DNA of 64,000 nucleotides from Antennarius striatus (GCF_040054535.1 NC_090780.1:3270001-3334000), one strand, 5' to 3'. Positions 36,057-52,997 are shown, counted from the stretch's first letter. Notes: generated from the sequence alone by a model not told the origin. Made by a program: numbers and translations.

Positions 36057-36195
36057 GAGGAAGCCGGATAACCCGGAGAGAACACACGCAGACACGGGGC
36101 GAACATGCAAACTCCACACAGAGCGGGACGCAAACCTGAAACCGCCTTACTGCGCGGCGACAGCGCTACCCACTGCATCACCGTGCCACCTCTGA
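36057..36195 (-). mobile_element. SINE-like repeat, tRNA-like head half, split by RTE copy B
   Basis: Read on the minus strand from 36190: GGTGGCACGGTGATGCAGTG, then GGTAGCGCTGTCGCCGCGCA, then GGTTTGCGTCC, CTGTGTGGAGTTTGCATGTT. TGATGCAGTGG and GGTTTGCGTCC resemble Pol III A and B boxes. This family is very common in fish genomes. Related pieces lie at 41863-42003 and 50688-50905. Confidence 0.7.
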
Positions 36196-36489
36196 ATACA
36201 GTCAGTTATTTATAAATAGTGAAAATAAGAATGGGCCCAGGAAACTCCCCTGTGGAACCCCACATCATACGGTTTAGCTTCCAGAAAAACAGCCGAATGT
36301 CTTGATAGAATGAAAGAGAAAATTTTACATTCAGGAAAAGCCATTAAATACAGTGGTCAAAAGGTAGTGAAATACAAAAGCACTGCTCCGACTGGTTTCT
36401 TATCAACCATGTATGTTAGCCAGTGATTAGTTAAGTGGCCCTGCGCGACATAGAAACCAATTTCAACACCTAACAATATCTGTAGATAA

Positions 36490-37945
36490 CTGTCCATAGT
36501 TCAACAGTCAAGAACCTTGGAGTAACGTTAGATTCAACTCTTGCCTTTGACAAGCATATTAAAGAGGTGACAAAGATCGCCTTCTTTCATCTACGTAATA
36601 TTTCCAAAATTAGGTCCTCTCTAGCCATGGCTGATGCAGAAATTTTGATTCATGCCTTTGTGTCCTCTAGACTTGACTATTGTAATGTTCTGTTATCAGG
36701 GTTGCCTCGGTCTAGAACTAGGGGCCTTCAGATGGTTCAGAACACAGCAGCAAGAATATTAACTAAAACTAGGAAATTTGACCATATCACCCCAGTTTTG
36801 GGTGCATTACACTGGCTCCCGATTCATGTTAGATCCGATTTTAAGGTACTCTTATTAACATACAAAAGCCTTAATGGGCTTGCTCCAACCTATCTGTCTG
36901 ATCTTGTTAAACCTTACACGCCGACTAGGGCTCTCCGCTCTCAGAATACAGGTCTCTTGTGTGTTCCTAGATTTAAAAAGAAGTCAGCTGGCCAGAGGGC
37001 CTTCTCCTATCGGGCCCCTTTCTTGTGGAATAACCTCCCTATAAATATTAGACAGTCTGAATCTGTAAATGTCTTTAAATCTAGACTCAAAACATATCTG
37101 TTCGACCTAACATATAAGTAATATCGGGGGTGGCGGTCTCAATGTTTAGGTTTAGCCTAGTCCTGCCGACGAGTCATAGGATTTCTTAGTTAGGCCCCTG
37201 CCTCCCATTAATTCTCTGCTATTCTGGTCCCTCTAGCACCACTCTTGCCCCTGCTATCTCTGCTATCTCTGTCTCTCTCCCTTCTTCTGCTGTTCTCTCT
37301 CACAGGCCTCTGTGTGGTGGATCATCGGCAATCGGCTACCTCTGTCTGCTTCCATGGCTGGCGATAGCACAAGCTGTACAGTGGTCCTGTTTCACCATCC
37401 ACTAGGGGAGTACTGGTTCTGCGTCATTTGGTTCTGCTGTGGTTTTGGGGTTTTGCCAGAGTAACCTTGACTTTAACTTTTTTGAGCTCAATGACTTAGG
37501 CACTGTCTGGTCTGTCCTCAGAGTGGTGGATCCTCGGCAATCGGTGACCTCTGTGTGCTTCATCGGCTGGTGGTGACTTGCTCTACTGGATGGATCGGCA
37601 TGCCTTTGTTATACATTTATTGTTACTGTTATTGTTACTGTTATTATTATTGTGTTGTTAATCTGTACATGCGGTATCTATTGCTTCGTCTGTCCACTCC
37701 TGGAAGAGGGGTCCCTCCTCTGCAGTCTTCCTGAGGTTTCTCCCATCCATTTTTTCCCCTGTTAAAAGGGTTTTGGGGGGAGTTGTTCCTTATCCGATGC
37801 GAGGGTCGCACTGCTTGCAGTGCACAAAGGTCAGAGGGATATCGTCCATGTGCAGATTGTAAAGCCCTTTGAGACATTGTTTGTGAATCTGGGCTATATA
37901 AAAATAAATAAACTTGAAACTTGAAATAAATAAAATAAAAACTTG
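36490..37945 (+). mobile_element. L2-like LINE, 3' part with reverse transcriptase C-terminus
   Basis: From about 36507 the frame reads TVKNLGVTLDSTLAFDKHIK then to 37121 a 184-codon stretch with the L2/CR1 signature: SSRLDYCNVLLSGLP, LQMVQNTAARILT, HITPVLGALHWLPI, YKSLNGLAPTYLSDL, GQRAFSYRAPFLWNNLP, FKSRLKTYLF. A 3'UTR of about 800 bp ends in AAAGCCCTTTGAGACATTG, GGGCTATATAAAAATAAATA and a repeated ACTTGAAATAAA tail, the usual L2 ending in fish. 5'-truncated; the remaining ORF portion is open. Confidence 0.82.
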
Positions 37946-38203
37946 AAATAAAGCTTGTTGAATTATAGGTATATTAGCATTAATAGCATATAGTACAAAC
38001 AGACCGTTTGTATGAAAATAAGTTAACGTTTCTTAGTGTTCTCTTCTATTTCTTACTAATCATAGGGGATAACACATGTGGGTCAACAGCTGAACCCGAT
38101 TTCTGAGCAGCTGTTACCTGTGTCCCACTGTAGCATTATCAATTCAACTCATGGTACATTGTGGTGCATTGTTACACATCACATCTGTTGCAGCTTATTA
38201 ATA

Positions 38204-38480
38204 TCAATCAATCAATCAATCAACATTTATTTGTATAGCGCTTAATCAAACCGGCAGACATTTCAAAGCGCTTCAACAGAGAAACCCAACAGGACCTTTC
38301 AGAACAAGCATTAGCGACAGCGTTGGGGAAAAGCTCCCTAATTGAGGAAGAAACTGCGGGCAGGACCCAGACTCTGGAGGGCGGTCCTCCGCCTTGACCG
38401 GTTGGGTGGAAAAGGAAATACAATGATGATAGAGACAGGGCAAAGAGAAGAGAGAGAGGCATAGAGAAGGAAAGATAAGC
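38204..38480 (-). mobile_element. LINE 3' end with (ATTG)n tail
   Basis: On the minus strand: GAAGCGCTTTGAAATGTCTG, CCGGTTTGATTAAGCGCTAT, ACAAATAAATGTTGATTGAT and a (GATT)n tail at 38204-38222. The upstream part (AGGCGGAGGACCGCCCTCCA) is a familiar fish LINE 3'UTR. L2-like by its ending; family not certain. Confidence 0.6.
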
Positions 38481-38789
38481 CAGATGGAATTTGCAGTCAA
38501 AATGATTCACTCTGATGACACACTGATCATCTTTCTGAACTGTTTGTTGGAGTAAAACATAACAAATGTAGATCATAAACGCAGACAAATCAAGGGCAAG
38601 AAAAGATTTTAAAAAAAATACTTCAATGAGTCTATGGAAGAGTCCACATGAATCAAAAACCAGTCCCAATTCAATAATAATAATCATCTTCCTCCTGAAT
38701 TTACCCAGCTGAGTTCAGTAATGTCTTTTCTCAACTAAACCCAGAGTAACACATCAAAATCATTTGTTGATTTCCTATTAAATTTTGTA

Positions 38790-38803
38790 TTATTTTATTA
38801 TTA

Positions 38804-38852
<49 letters not shown>
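38790..38852 (+). repeat. (ATT)n microsatellite
   Basis: About 50 bp of ATT preceded by imperfect units. Confidence 0.93.
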
Positions 38853-39848
38853 GCTATTTAATTGTTGAGTCCAGGAACAGAAAAATAAAACTAATGGTGA
38901 GGAGAAGCGCCTCATGTGTCCAGCGTGCACTGCAACAATGATTATTGGGGACCAGCATGACCACTGAGTGACTGACCTCCAAAGAGATGTTATTACACCT
39001 CGATGAGGCCCCCTCTGATCATTAACCCCTCGCTGCGTAATCACAGAAATGTGTGTGTGTGTGTGTGTTTACCCGTCTTTCCCCATTTCTTTCGTTCTTT
39101 CCAAACTCTGTTGCTGCTACTGTATTTAATTTAAAAGCGCATCGATTTCTCTCTGAACCAGCTCCTCAAGGTCTCCCACAGGGGACTCTGATCTGCTCTT
39201 TGTGGCTGTCAGCTCATGCTGTTTTTTGAACTGCGTACAGAAAGTTGTCAAAAACAAGTCGGTCAGGGAAAGGAGACTTTTCATGATGCCGTGGCCTAGT
39301 TTTCTATAATCAGAAAAACGCTCACATCAAATTGCTGGTAAAGGATTCTTGTAAAAGTTGTTGAGTGTAGTTACTCTTAATGATGCATCGGTGACAGTTT
39401 ATTGGGTGGTAAATATCATTTCACCGTAGCGGAAGTCATTTTCTCCAAAAGAGCACAGTAAAACTTTAATTGCCTCTGTTCAGAATTAAGTTAAGGCTCT
39501 GCAGGGCCCGATTTCACAGCTGTTGATTGTATGAAACTCGGTGTGTGACGGTGCTAAAAGTTCAGTTTTTACACACGTGGTTAGAAGAATCCAGGAATCA
39601 AAGAAGTCAAAGTATAAAGTTTGGGGATAGCGTGCCGACTCATTATCTAAACAAGCCAAGACAAATTATACACGCCTGTGGAAAGTAAGATAATAAGACC
39701 TGCATTTACCGCTTTATCCAAGAGCATTAATACTTCAGTTCGAATCAATGATTTATTTATGCTAAATTCTTTTAAAGGATGCATTGAAAAGTCAATGTTG
39801 TGTAAGTTGGGGTTCACTTCGCTCATGGCTATGAGACACTCATGGTAT

Positions 39849-39849
39849 A

Positions 39850-39912
<63 letters not shown>

Positions 39913-39950
39913 ATGTGTGTGTGTGTGTGTGCGTGCATGTGTGTGTGTGT
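39849..39950 (+). repeat. (TG)n microsatellite
   Basis: About 100 bp of TG with CATG and CG interruptions from 39911. Confidence 0.96.
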
Positions 39951-40612
39951 TATTTTGATCACCACATTGAATTGCAGTTGTAAGCTATAATGTATAGAAA
40001 TTAATAACATGAATTGATAATTATTTAAAAAATAAACATAACGCTGGAGTCTTTCCTGAAAATTTTAATGTCACAGTACTGTTAACAATAGAATGACATG
40101 ACATACATGCTACTGTATGTAATCTATACTGTACTGTACCTATATCATATTTGATACAACTGGCTTGACACGATTGTAGACACCTCAACATCAGAATTTT
40201 GTTGTTTTTTTCATAAAAACCTGGGACACATAATCAGACACAAGCCCAAAAATTAATGTAATTAAAGTTATACAAAAAATATACAAGTTGTAGCACATAT
40301 ACAATTACATCTCCCATTATATAATATTATCTTTCTTTTTTGACAAGTTTGTCAGAAGGTTCAATAAAATAAACTGAATTAATTTGTAATTAAATAAAAT
40401 AATTTAATAATACAATTATGTTACTAATATTGTTATAATTACTATTAGTTACCTTTGTGGAGGTTTGTTGTACAATTATTTTAGAATAAGTTTCAATTAA
40501 AAGTGAATTTTGGCCTGCTACACTGGATTACTTTATGTTCCAGAAATAAAAAAAACCCCGTCCATTAATCTTTTTAATGAGTATTTAAAAGTATTTAAAA
40601 CAATATATCCTG

Positions 40613-40703
40613 TATATTGTACATACTGTATACAGTATATACAGTATATACAGTATATACAGTATATACAGTATATATACAGTATATATACAGTATATAT
40701 ACA

Positions 40704-40743
<40 letters not shown>

Positions 40744-40751
40744 TGTATATG

Positions 40752-40795
<44 letters not shown>

Positions 40796-40800
40796 ATACA
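40613..40800 (+). repeat. (TATACAG)n / (TA)n / (CA)n compound array
   Basis: Units of TATACAG and TATATACAG (40627-40706), then (TA)n to 40745, then (CA)n at 40755-40790, then AGTATATAC. CTGTATA and TATACAG are complementary, so the array folds back on itself. It makes false Tyr/Ile and Cys/Val ORFs on both strands. Confidence 0.93.
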
Positions 40801-41245
40801 TTGTTCATTTGTATGAATGTATGCACTACATTTTAATACATGTTGTGTTCCCAGTCCCTCTGAATAAATGACAATGTGTGTATTATCATTTTGACCTGGA
40901 CTAGTGTGTGACATGAAATTGAGTAAAAGTGGCCGTTATTTAAACAGATGAAAGCCTTATCAAACATTTGGCTCAGAGGCTTAGAGGGTCACAGAGTCTG
41001 AAAAACATCGTTCATGCCGTCCGCTCATGGTAAGAAACATTAACTTGATTGTGTGGGTTGTCTGTGTGCTGCCAGAAACATGTTTATTTGTTTGACCTGA
41101 GCTGTGTTCTTCATTAACGACCCTCAGAGGAAGTCAGAGTTCTGTGGCCTGACGCCTCCTGGAGAACAAAGATGTCCGTCTGTTTATCGTTATAGAGTCA
41201 TTCTGTCAACATGACCTGATCAAATAACTATTACACATTTTGGCA

Positions 41246-41355
<110 letters not shown>

Positions 41356-41862
41356 GCTTTGTGCAATTGGAGAGTTTCTGCCAGGATAACGAAAACCCTT
41401 TTACAAAATTAAAAAATGTTTTTCAAACTGTGCATATGATTGGGTAAGAAAATTCTGAATTTGTGTTACATTGACAAAAACAGCTTATTGTTATGTGTAA
41501 ACGTTGTTTTTCACTTTTTTTTTACTTAGAAAACCTCCCATTTTTGACTATGAAATAAAGAAGAAGTAATGGTGTTAGTTCTGTTCTTGGATGTAAAATA
41601 AACTAACAGGTGCAACATCCTCCAGGACATGAGTTTCTGTATTACTACACCACACTCTGACGAAAAATACCAGCTCATAAATTATTGATTTGTATTTAGA
41701 ATAATCTGGTAAATTAAAATCCCTGATCCATTGGAGATGTTGTGCACTCAAACATGCAGACATGAGTTAAAACTGAGGCCACAGAAAGTGGTAATAAATG
41801 CACTTCCATCAGTTGTGGTAAAAGATTTAGCGCTAGTGAGTGAGAGAAAAATAATTAGTGTG

Positions 41863-42003
41863 AATTATTCATTCATTCATTCATTTATTCATTCATTTTC
41901 ACATTGCTTTATCTGCTGTCACGGGTTGCAGGGAGCTGGAGCCTACCCCAGTTGACTGAGAGCGTCAAGCAGGGGAAACTCCAGGCGCGGCACCAATGCA
42001 CGG
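41863..42003 (-). mobile_element. SINE-like repeat, 3' part with (GAAT)n tail
   Basis: On the plus strand CATTCATTCATTCATTTATT, then CTGCTGTCACGGGTTGCAGG, GAGCTGGAGCCTACCCCAGT. It is the reverse complement of the 3' half of the fish repeat whose plus-strand copy lies at 50688-50905. The CATT array is its tail. Confidence 0.6.
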
Positions 42004-43655
42004 TGAATTACTAGTAATAATTATTCAGTTTTATAGTCATTGACAGAGTAGTAATATTTACACAACTGAACTGAAATTCTTTAAACAATTGACATGTTTA
42101 TCCTATTGTTATCAGGAATTGAGGAATTTCCCATTTCCCTGTCTGTCATGATAAATGTTAGGTCTCTCTCTGATTGGTCTCTCCTATTTTCCTACAAATA
42201 GTACTCGTCCTCGTTTGCCTCACTGTCAATTTGTCTTCATCAGTCTGCATGACGTCCTCCTTCAGAGCAGCTTCTGTTCAACTCTTCTTTAAATAGTGAA
42301 ATAAAAACTTAAATCATCAAGTAATAATGTGAAAAAAGTTTTTTGAACACTGTTCAAAGTGTATGACGTAGAGGTAGAAGATACTGCATTTCTAATTATA
42401 GGTTAAATCATTTGTGAATAATTAGGTTTAGGTGTATTTGTTGTAGGCAGTTCCCCAGGTTGTCTGGCATTGAGGTCGTATGACACGTCGGGATCATCTT
42501 ATCCTCAGAAAGTTTGTCACAATTACTTTTCTTGAGCTGCATCCTTACAGGTCATCCATAGTCAGCAGAGGTGTTTCAACAATTCAACAACTTCAAAAGG
42601 TCAACCACTTACATAACCCCTTCACAAACATCTCAAAGACAGCAACACAGACACTGAGTATCTTTGAAACAAAACGTCATAAAACTGGGATGGTCACGAG
42701 CAAAGTCCATCGTTATTGATCTACACTACAGCTAACCACAAATCAATTTTGGTTTTTTTTCTCTGTTTCACCAATTTTGTATCGTTTCCGAGTTGCTTTT
42801 ACCTGTTGTGTTAATATGAGAAACTTTTTTTTTCTTCTTTCTGTAGTTAACGTAACATATTTTGCAAAAGTTTGCAAAAAAACAAAACGAAATTTAAATG
42901 TCTGGAAATACTTCAGTATTTGTAAATCCAGACAGGCTTGATTTGGTGTACGGTATTTGAAGTATGTGCTGATACTTTAGATCCACAGATTGCAAGTGGA
43001 TAGTGTGTGAAGCATGCGATATAAATTTTGGGGTGTTGAACTAAGTGAATCAGGAATCAGAACTTTCCTTTCTGTTAGATTAATTCTATATCCATTAATT
43101 CTCCTCTACAGAATAAGTCTCACATAACAGATTTCATTTCTCCGTTGTCATGCTGTCAGACCTCAAATGAGTCCCTTCCAGCCTGAACCCAGATTAATCC
43201 TATTCTATTAAAATGGTCCTGTAAGAGCAACACTGTTCTGAAATTTGTTTCTCACGTGTCTCAGGATATTTTTGAATACATTTTCTATAATAAGGAGTCA
43301 CCAAAAGGTGTATGTAACACCATTTAAAGGGAAATAACTCATGAAAAAAATATTTTAAAATACAAGTAGCTCGATAATCTGAGGCGGTGTTTGCCCTTAA
43401 ATGTAAATATTTAAAGTTGACACCCTCCAGCCTTGACCTTCTTTATTAATGTTTGATCAGCGTGATTTTTACTCCAATCACCAGAGTCAGTAAAGATATA
43501 CAGTACAACCCTCTGTAAGTTTTATTTCCACATACAGTATTAGAAATTTCTGTGAACGTAAACAGAAACTAAATTTAAATTACCAAATGAAGGGAACACT
43601 AGAATGACAAAGAAAATTAAAATTATTGAAAGAAGCGTAGTGAGTAGCAAAAGCA
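42004..43655. other. Gene-free spacer
   Basis: AT-rich; no coding, RNA or mobile-element signature that I can support. Confidence 0.5.
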
Positions 43656-43660
43656 TGAAA

Positions 43661-45370
43661 AAGACAGACAGACACAGACACTTTATTAATCCCGGAGGAA
43701 ATTGCTCAAGACATAAAAAGGAACACTGACATCACAGGACATACCACAAGACATACACTACATTAACAGACATATACGACACTAACAGGACATACACTAC
43801 TAAACTAAAGAACAAAGAGTATAAAATAGAATAACAGTGATAGACAGCAGGAGGCCCACCTGGTGGGTAAGGTACATCCTTCTTACATGGTGAGACACGT
43901 CATTATCCCAATGTCACTGCACCACATCACCTTGGCCACACTACACTGCAGCACAGGCTGACATCCCATCTCCTCCCCTCCATTATATCGCGTGTTGACG
44001 CCCCCCCTCCCATTCTCCTGAGAGAGACATTGTACCCCCTGATGGCACAGGACATGAAGGAGGACCTCAGCCTCTCTGTGGAGGCGCTGTGTGACAGCAG
44101 GTGCTTCTCTGCTGGGAGAAGGTGGTGGCTGGTGTTGTTCATGATAGCCCTGTATTTGGACATGGTCCTGCTCTCCAGAAGCATCCCCACAGAGTCTGGA
44201 CTCTGGACCACTGACCCGGCTCTGCGGATGAGTCTGTTAAGACGGTACATGTCTTTTTTCCTGCCCCCGCCACCCCAACACACAATGCAGTATGATAGTA
44301 CACTGGAAACGACAGACTGATAGAAGGAGCTCAGGACAGATGTTGAAGGAGGCCAGCCTCCTCAGGAAGTACATCCTGCTCTGCTCCTTCATGTACACAC
44401 AGTCCGTGTTGAGTGACCAGTCCAGTCTGCTGTCTAAATGCAGCCCCAGATATTTGTAATTTCTAACCACCTCCACCTCACTGCCCTCAATGACCACTAG
44501 CTGTGAAGAGGGCGGTGTCTACCGGTAATCCAGCACCATCTCCTTCGTCTTAGAGACGTTGAGCTGGAGCTTGTTGTGTTGGCACCACTCCAGTCTGCCA
44601 TCAATGCCTTGTACTCCCCTCATCACCCTTCTTCATACATGTCACAATCACGGTGTCATGGGAGTACTTCTGTACGCGGTATGTATCCGAGTTGTATTTG
44701 AAGTTCGATGTGTAGAGGGTGAAGAGAAGGGGGCAGACTATGGTCACCTTTGGAGCCCCCGTGCTGCTGGTCACTATAGAAGACATACAGTCCCCCATAT
44801 GGACATACTGGGGTCTGTCTGTTAGATAATCAGTGATCCAGCTCACTAGGTAGGGATACACAGCCATCGAAGCCAGGTTGTCTTGCAGAAGCCTGGGCAG
44901 AATGGTGTTAAAGGCGCTCGAGGACTCAAAGAAGAGCACCCTGACAGCACAGCCCCCGACGTGCAGGTGGGAGAGCACCCGGTGGAGGAGGTACAAGACG
45001 GCATCGTCCACCTCAACCGGGGCCTGATAGGTGAACTGGAGAGGGTAGATCGCACCCTGCACCTGTGGATGCATGAGCTCCAGGACCAGTCACTCTAGGG
45101 TCTTCATTATGTGGGTGGTAAGAGCGACCGGTCGGTGGTCATTGAGCTCAATAGGGCGCCCTTTCTTGGTTACAGGATCGATGCAGGAGGTCTTCCACAG
45201 TAACGAGACCCTCCCCAGCTGCAGACTGAGGTCGAACAATCAGTGCAGGGGTCCCCTAGTTCCGAAGCACAAGCTCGAAGGAGTCTTGGGGAGACCTGAT
45301 CTGGTCCAGCCGTCTGGAATTTTGTGGAATTCCGGTGTTGCGGGTGGTTCCTGGAATGCATTAATTGCGA
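43661..45370 (-). mobile_element. Rex1/CR1-like LINE, decayed copy
   Basis: Minus-strand fragments of one reverse transcriptase in broken frames: from 45074 LQFTYQAPVEVDDAVLYLLH, LVSWITDYLTDRPQYV, STGAPKV; from about 44497 VEVVRNYKYLGLHLDSRLDW and SRMYFLRRLASFNIC; from 44283 RLNRLIRRAGSVV and ESRTMSKYRAIMNN. The pattern fits Rex1 LINEs. Motif A reads FFESSSAFNT (Asp to Glu) and the YADD-type motif reads YSHDT (first Asp to His), so it is inactive. The 3' end is CCGGGATTAATAAAGTGTCT plus a short TCTG tail (43680-43661). Confidence 0.8.
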
Positions 45371-45420
45371 GTAACGAGGGCTCACTGTATAAATTATAAT
45401 TTATTATTTATATATATGTA

Positions 45421-48742
<3,322 letters not shown>

Positions 48743-48744
48743 TA

Positions 48745-49790
48745 TATTCCTTCAATTATTTTAATTTTCTTTGTCATTCTACTGTTCCCCTCATTTTGTA
48801 ATTTAAATTTAGTATCCATTGACATCATAAATAATTGAGATAGATATTTCTTCTCTGCATCCGTTCATCTATGTTGTAAAATCAGTTTTACTCCCTTTGG
48901 ATAATATCACACAGTGTACACTTTCTGTTTGCTGACTGTCATGCGTGTACTTTAACAGTACAAACCTTGATATGTTTGTCCCTTCAGCCTGTTCAACAGC
49001 TGACACACATCCAATATTCCCATCTTGTTTAGCTTTCTCCACTAGTGTTGAACTCAAAGCCTTTGACGGACAGATAGAGCACACAAAAACACTGCCAAGT
49101 GTTATAACACAGCCAGCAGTAACTTTACCTCTGCTTTCCCAATAATTCTCTTTGCTTTGGAGTCCTGCCAAGTGTCGTTTACCTGAAATGTGTGTAGAAA
49201 TGAACTCAGAACCCGTGTCATGTGTTGGTTTGTGGGTTCAGGGCTGTGAATAAATGGGGGTTTGGAAGATCAAGAGAAAGAAAAAAAATCTTATCAGACA
49301 GACTTCAAGAGACTTGAACTTGAATGGAGTTCAAGATTTCTGACTGGGTGCCAACAAGGAGACAAAACATGGAAGTCATTAAATCTTTATGAAGAATCCA
49401 TTCAAGCAGAAACAGCTATCACAACACAGTCCCACAACAATTCCCATCGCCAATGACTAAAAAAATACAAAAAAAGAGAGATTTTTTGACATTTAAATTT
49501 ATTTACATGGTAAACAAATACAAAAGTTAAAGTAACATTTTGAAAGGAGAATCCTCTAAATTTGAAGATTCCTAAAGTAAAAACCTCTTTGCCGCTTGTC
49601 AAACTACCACTTCTACTTCACCCTGGAAATCTTGGAATTGTGTCTTTATCATCAGTAGTAGAGCAGCAAAGATATGATTTTCTATAATGTTATGCCGTTT
49701 TCTGTTCCCCATCCTTTTAATTTTAATTCTCTTTCAGCTCTTTGCTTTGTCTCCTACGACTCCTGAGGGAAACCAGCGGACCATGAGGGG
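48745..49790. other. Gene-free spacer
   Basis: No coding, RNA or element signature that I can support. Confidence 0.5.
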
Positions 49791-49793
49791 AAA

Positions 49794-49838
49794 CAAACAA
49801 ACAAACAAACAAACAAACAAACAAACAAACAAACAAAT
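49794..49838 (+). repeat. (AAAC)n microsatellite
   Basis: About 11 AAAC units; a second TG array follows at 50012-50066. Confidence 0.93.
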
Positions 49839-50027
49839 TAATATTGTGAGACAACACCGCATGAGATGATTATGGTGGTCTCACCTGCAAGGCAATGGAT
49901 GGATAAATAAATAAATAAAGTTAGTTCTGCCCCAGACAGACCTGGGAGTCAACACATCGGGTAGTTGACCGCTGATCGAGACCATCAACACAAAAACACT
50001 CACAGCATAGCTGTGTGTGTGTGTGTG

Positions 50028-50068
<41 letters not shown>

Positions 50069-50687
50069 GTGTTTGTGTTTTTCATAGTTAGAATACAATG
50101 GACATTTTGAGTGTTAGGTTGCTTGTTTACCCAAAAATCCATCATTGAAACTATTATTTAATAATTCTTTTGGTGATTGTGGTCTGCAAATCCATACAAA
50201 ATTTGTGGGAAGGTTTTTTTTTCTCAATCTCTACTCTTAAAGCATTCATTAAAGGTCTTGTTTGATGGGAAATTTTATAATTCAGTGGTTAATTCAAGTA
50301 AAACCTCAAAGATATAAAGGATTAATTACTTCCCTGAATGTAACAAGGCCGCTAAGGTATGAAATGAACTTCATGGAGGAAAAAATATTTCAGAAATATA
50401 TAAGAATTAAAGAATAAATAAGCTTAATGAAACTCATTTAGTAGAAAATTGTCCAATATTTTAGAAAATATACTGAGTTACTTCTTACAGAATAGGAAGA
50501 CTTGAAAATATCAGCTGAAACCTATATGTGAACCTGTATATAACAAAGATTACAAACTGTTAAAGTTAACTGCTTTTGAATTAGTTTTTTCCAACTGATA
50601 CAGTATTGTGCATATATTGATTGAAGAAGTAAAAGTAGTTTCAGCATAAAATCACTCCATTAAGGTTCTAGAGGTTTTAGAGGCAGG

Positions 50688-50905
50688 ATGCGGCCGGGGG
50701 TAGCGCTGTTGCCTCACAGCAAAGGATCAACTCTTTCCTGCGGCGTACAGTCACCGACAGCTGGCATCTCATCCAGGGTGTACCCCGCCTCTCACCCATA
50801 TCCAGCTGAAATAGGCTCCAGCAGAACCGTGACTCACAAGGCAGAGAGCAGCTGAAGACAAGGATGAGGTGCTAGAGGACTGGACCCTACTGTGGCTCTG
50901 GACAA
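50688..50905 (+). mobile_element. SINE-like repeat, decayed copy
   Basis: GCGGCCGGGGGTAGCGCTGT, TGCCTCACAGCAAAGGATC at the head; then CATCCAGGGTGTACCCCGCC, TCTCACCCATATCCAGCTGA, AATAGGCTCCAGCAGAACC at the 3' side. Same family as the element split by RTE copy B. An internal stretch is deleted. Confidence 0.6.
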
Positions 50906-50909
50906 AGTG

Positions 50910-52090
50910 AATATGTAGTTTAGAGTCACATTAATCCACGGACTTTCTCAAGTTTTATTGAATTCTTCCTCAGATCCATCTATTCATCAATAGATGGTAT
51001 CAATATCATCATTATCATTCACTCATAGCCAACCCCCTTGACTGAGATAGTTTAGACACCCCTTGAAAAAAGTGCTTTTTTAGTAAGAGACAGTGCACTT
51101 CTTTTCCAACTCTGGACATATTTAAGATGAGTAAATATGCATTAAAAACTGAACAGTTTTAAAATCTAACATTATTTAGTCTTCGACATGTATCTACAAT
51201 CTGCCTTTTATTTCCCCAGCAGCATCTTTTCTCCATGTGATCCAAGTTCTGGTACCCAGCCTCATGGATGGGACCCACCATACACCATAAAAAACAAAAC
51301 ATGTCATTATGCAATTTTCAGTCCAACTCTTGCAAAAAATGAACAAAAAAGACTAAAAAATACCATCAGTTATAACTGGAAAGAGGCATGTCACCCAAAA
51401 TGGATTTTGTGCCTTGGCTTTAGAATTTCCAATCGTTGGCACCCCCTAGTGGCAGAAAACAACAACTGAACTAAGAAAGTCGTCAAGATGTGCCTTGACA
51501 ATGAGAAACAGCACTTCATGCTTTACACCAGTGATGTGCGATCAGTGCCTCACCTGCCATCATGAAAAAAAAAAGGAAATGGAAGAAATAAATCCAATGG
51601 TTATATTAATCCAGTGCTGTGTATTATAAAGTTAGAGAGAGAGTTGTGTGATATAGTCAATGTGACTATTCTTACATTACTGTTTTACTGTTGAATGGGT
51701 TGAAAACAATAAGAATTCAGTGACAAATATTTTGGCATTTTGGAACAAAACAGCACCCTTTCTGTGTCGGAGCAGCAGAGGAAGTATTTCATCAGTCACA
51801 TGCATTTTCCAGAAATTCTCACTTCCTGGTTGTCTTGAAAACAATGTTTTAAAAGGAAACTGTATTTTAGGAAGTACAACCATTTCCTATTTTACTTTGG
51901 AGTACTTTGAGAGTACAGTATAGAGAAAGGACTGCCGAATAAAAATAGAATATTGAATTTAAAAAAAACCCCATTCATTACAAAAGACAGCATGCTCATA
52001 AAATACATTTGAATAAGCCCAGAAAGATGTTTGTATTTAGAGTCTCTCTGTTTAGTCGTATAATCATAAAGAAAACACACAAGAGATGAT
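50910..52090. other. Spacer downstream of the adenosine receptor gene
   Basis: AT-rich. The 3'UTR of the minus-strand receptor gene must begin at 52103, but I cannot place its end with confidence. No other feature seen. Confidence 0.45.
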
Positions 52091-52103
52091 ATTTTTTTCT
52101 ATT

Positions 52104-52927
52104 CTATTGTTTGGCCACAGTTTTGATGGAACTGATGTTGTTGTCTGTCGTCTGGCTCGACTGTAAAGCTTCCTGTTCTTTTCTACATGTGATAAACCGT
52201 CTCTGTATCTTCACATATGCTTTCCTGATCTTTGGTATTTTGAATGCATATACAACTGGGTTTACAGCTGAGTTAGCATGGGACAGCAGGATGCCGACAT
52301 AGAAAGCTGTCACCGGTACGACGTTCGGTCCACCGAAGTAAGCAATGCAGTTCATTATGTGAAGAGGGAGCCATGACAGGGCGAACAGAGCCAAGACCAG
52401 AGACAGAGATGCTGCCAGCTCTTTCTCTTTCCTCAAGTAGCTTTGACACTGGGATTGGAAAGCACTGCCTGGTTTCTTGCGCAGGTTTGCTCTGATAGTG
52501 CAGAAAATATAGCCGTACAAAACAGTCATCACCAGCAGAGGGATGAGGTTGCATATAAAAAACAATAAGTAAACCAGGTAAGACAAAGGGATCACTGTTA
52601 TAAAGCGGCAGACGATAGTAGAGTTGGACAGGGGGTCATGGTTATTCCATCCCAGCATGGGGGCAAAACTCAGAGTTGCTGCAACCAGCCAACACGCTGC
52701 CACCACAAGCCAAGAATGCCTCTGTGTTACAGTCATTTTGTACCTAAAGGGAAAACAACGTGATCATTATGATCAATACTTTCTGATTTATTTTTGTGTT
52801 CTGACCAAAGTAAAAAACAAACATTTTATTATTATGTGATATTATCTGGTACCAAATATAAATATAAATATAAATATAAATATAAATATAAATATAAATA
52901 TAAATATAAATATAAATATAAATATAA

Positions 52928-52997
<70 letters not shown>

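Noticed and set aside
36057..36195. A genuine tRNA gene, suggested by A- and B-box-like motifs
   Set aside because: No cloverleaf with paired acceptor stem can be drawn, and the segment continues into a known SINE-like body.
36567..37121. A 184-codon ORF as a host gene
   Set aside because: Sequence pattern (SSRLDYCNVLLSGLP, LHWLPI) is that of an L2/CR1-type LINE reverse transcriptase end.
38220..38687. A 155-codon minus-strand ORF
   Set aside because: Its downstream half is the 3'UTR and tail of a LINE; no coding signature.
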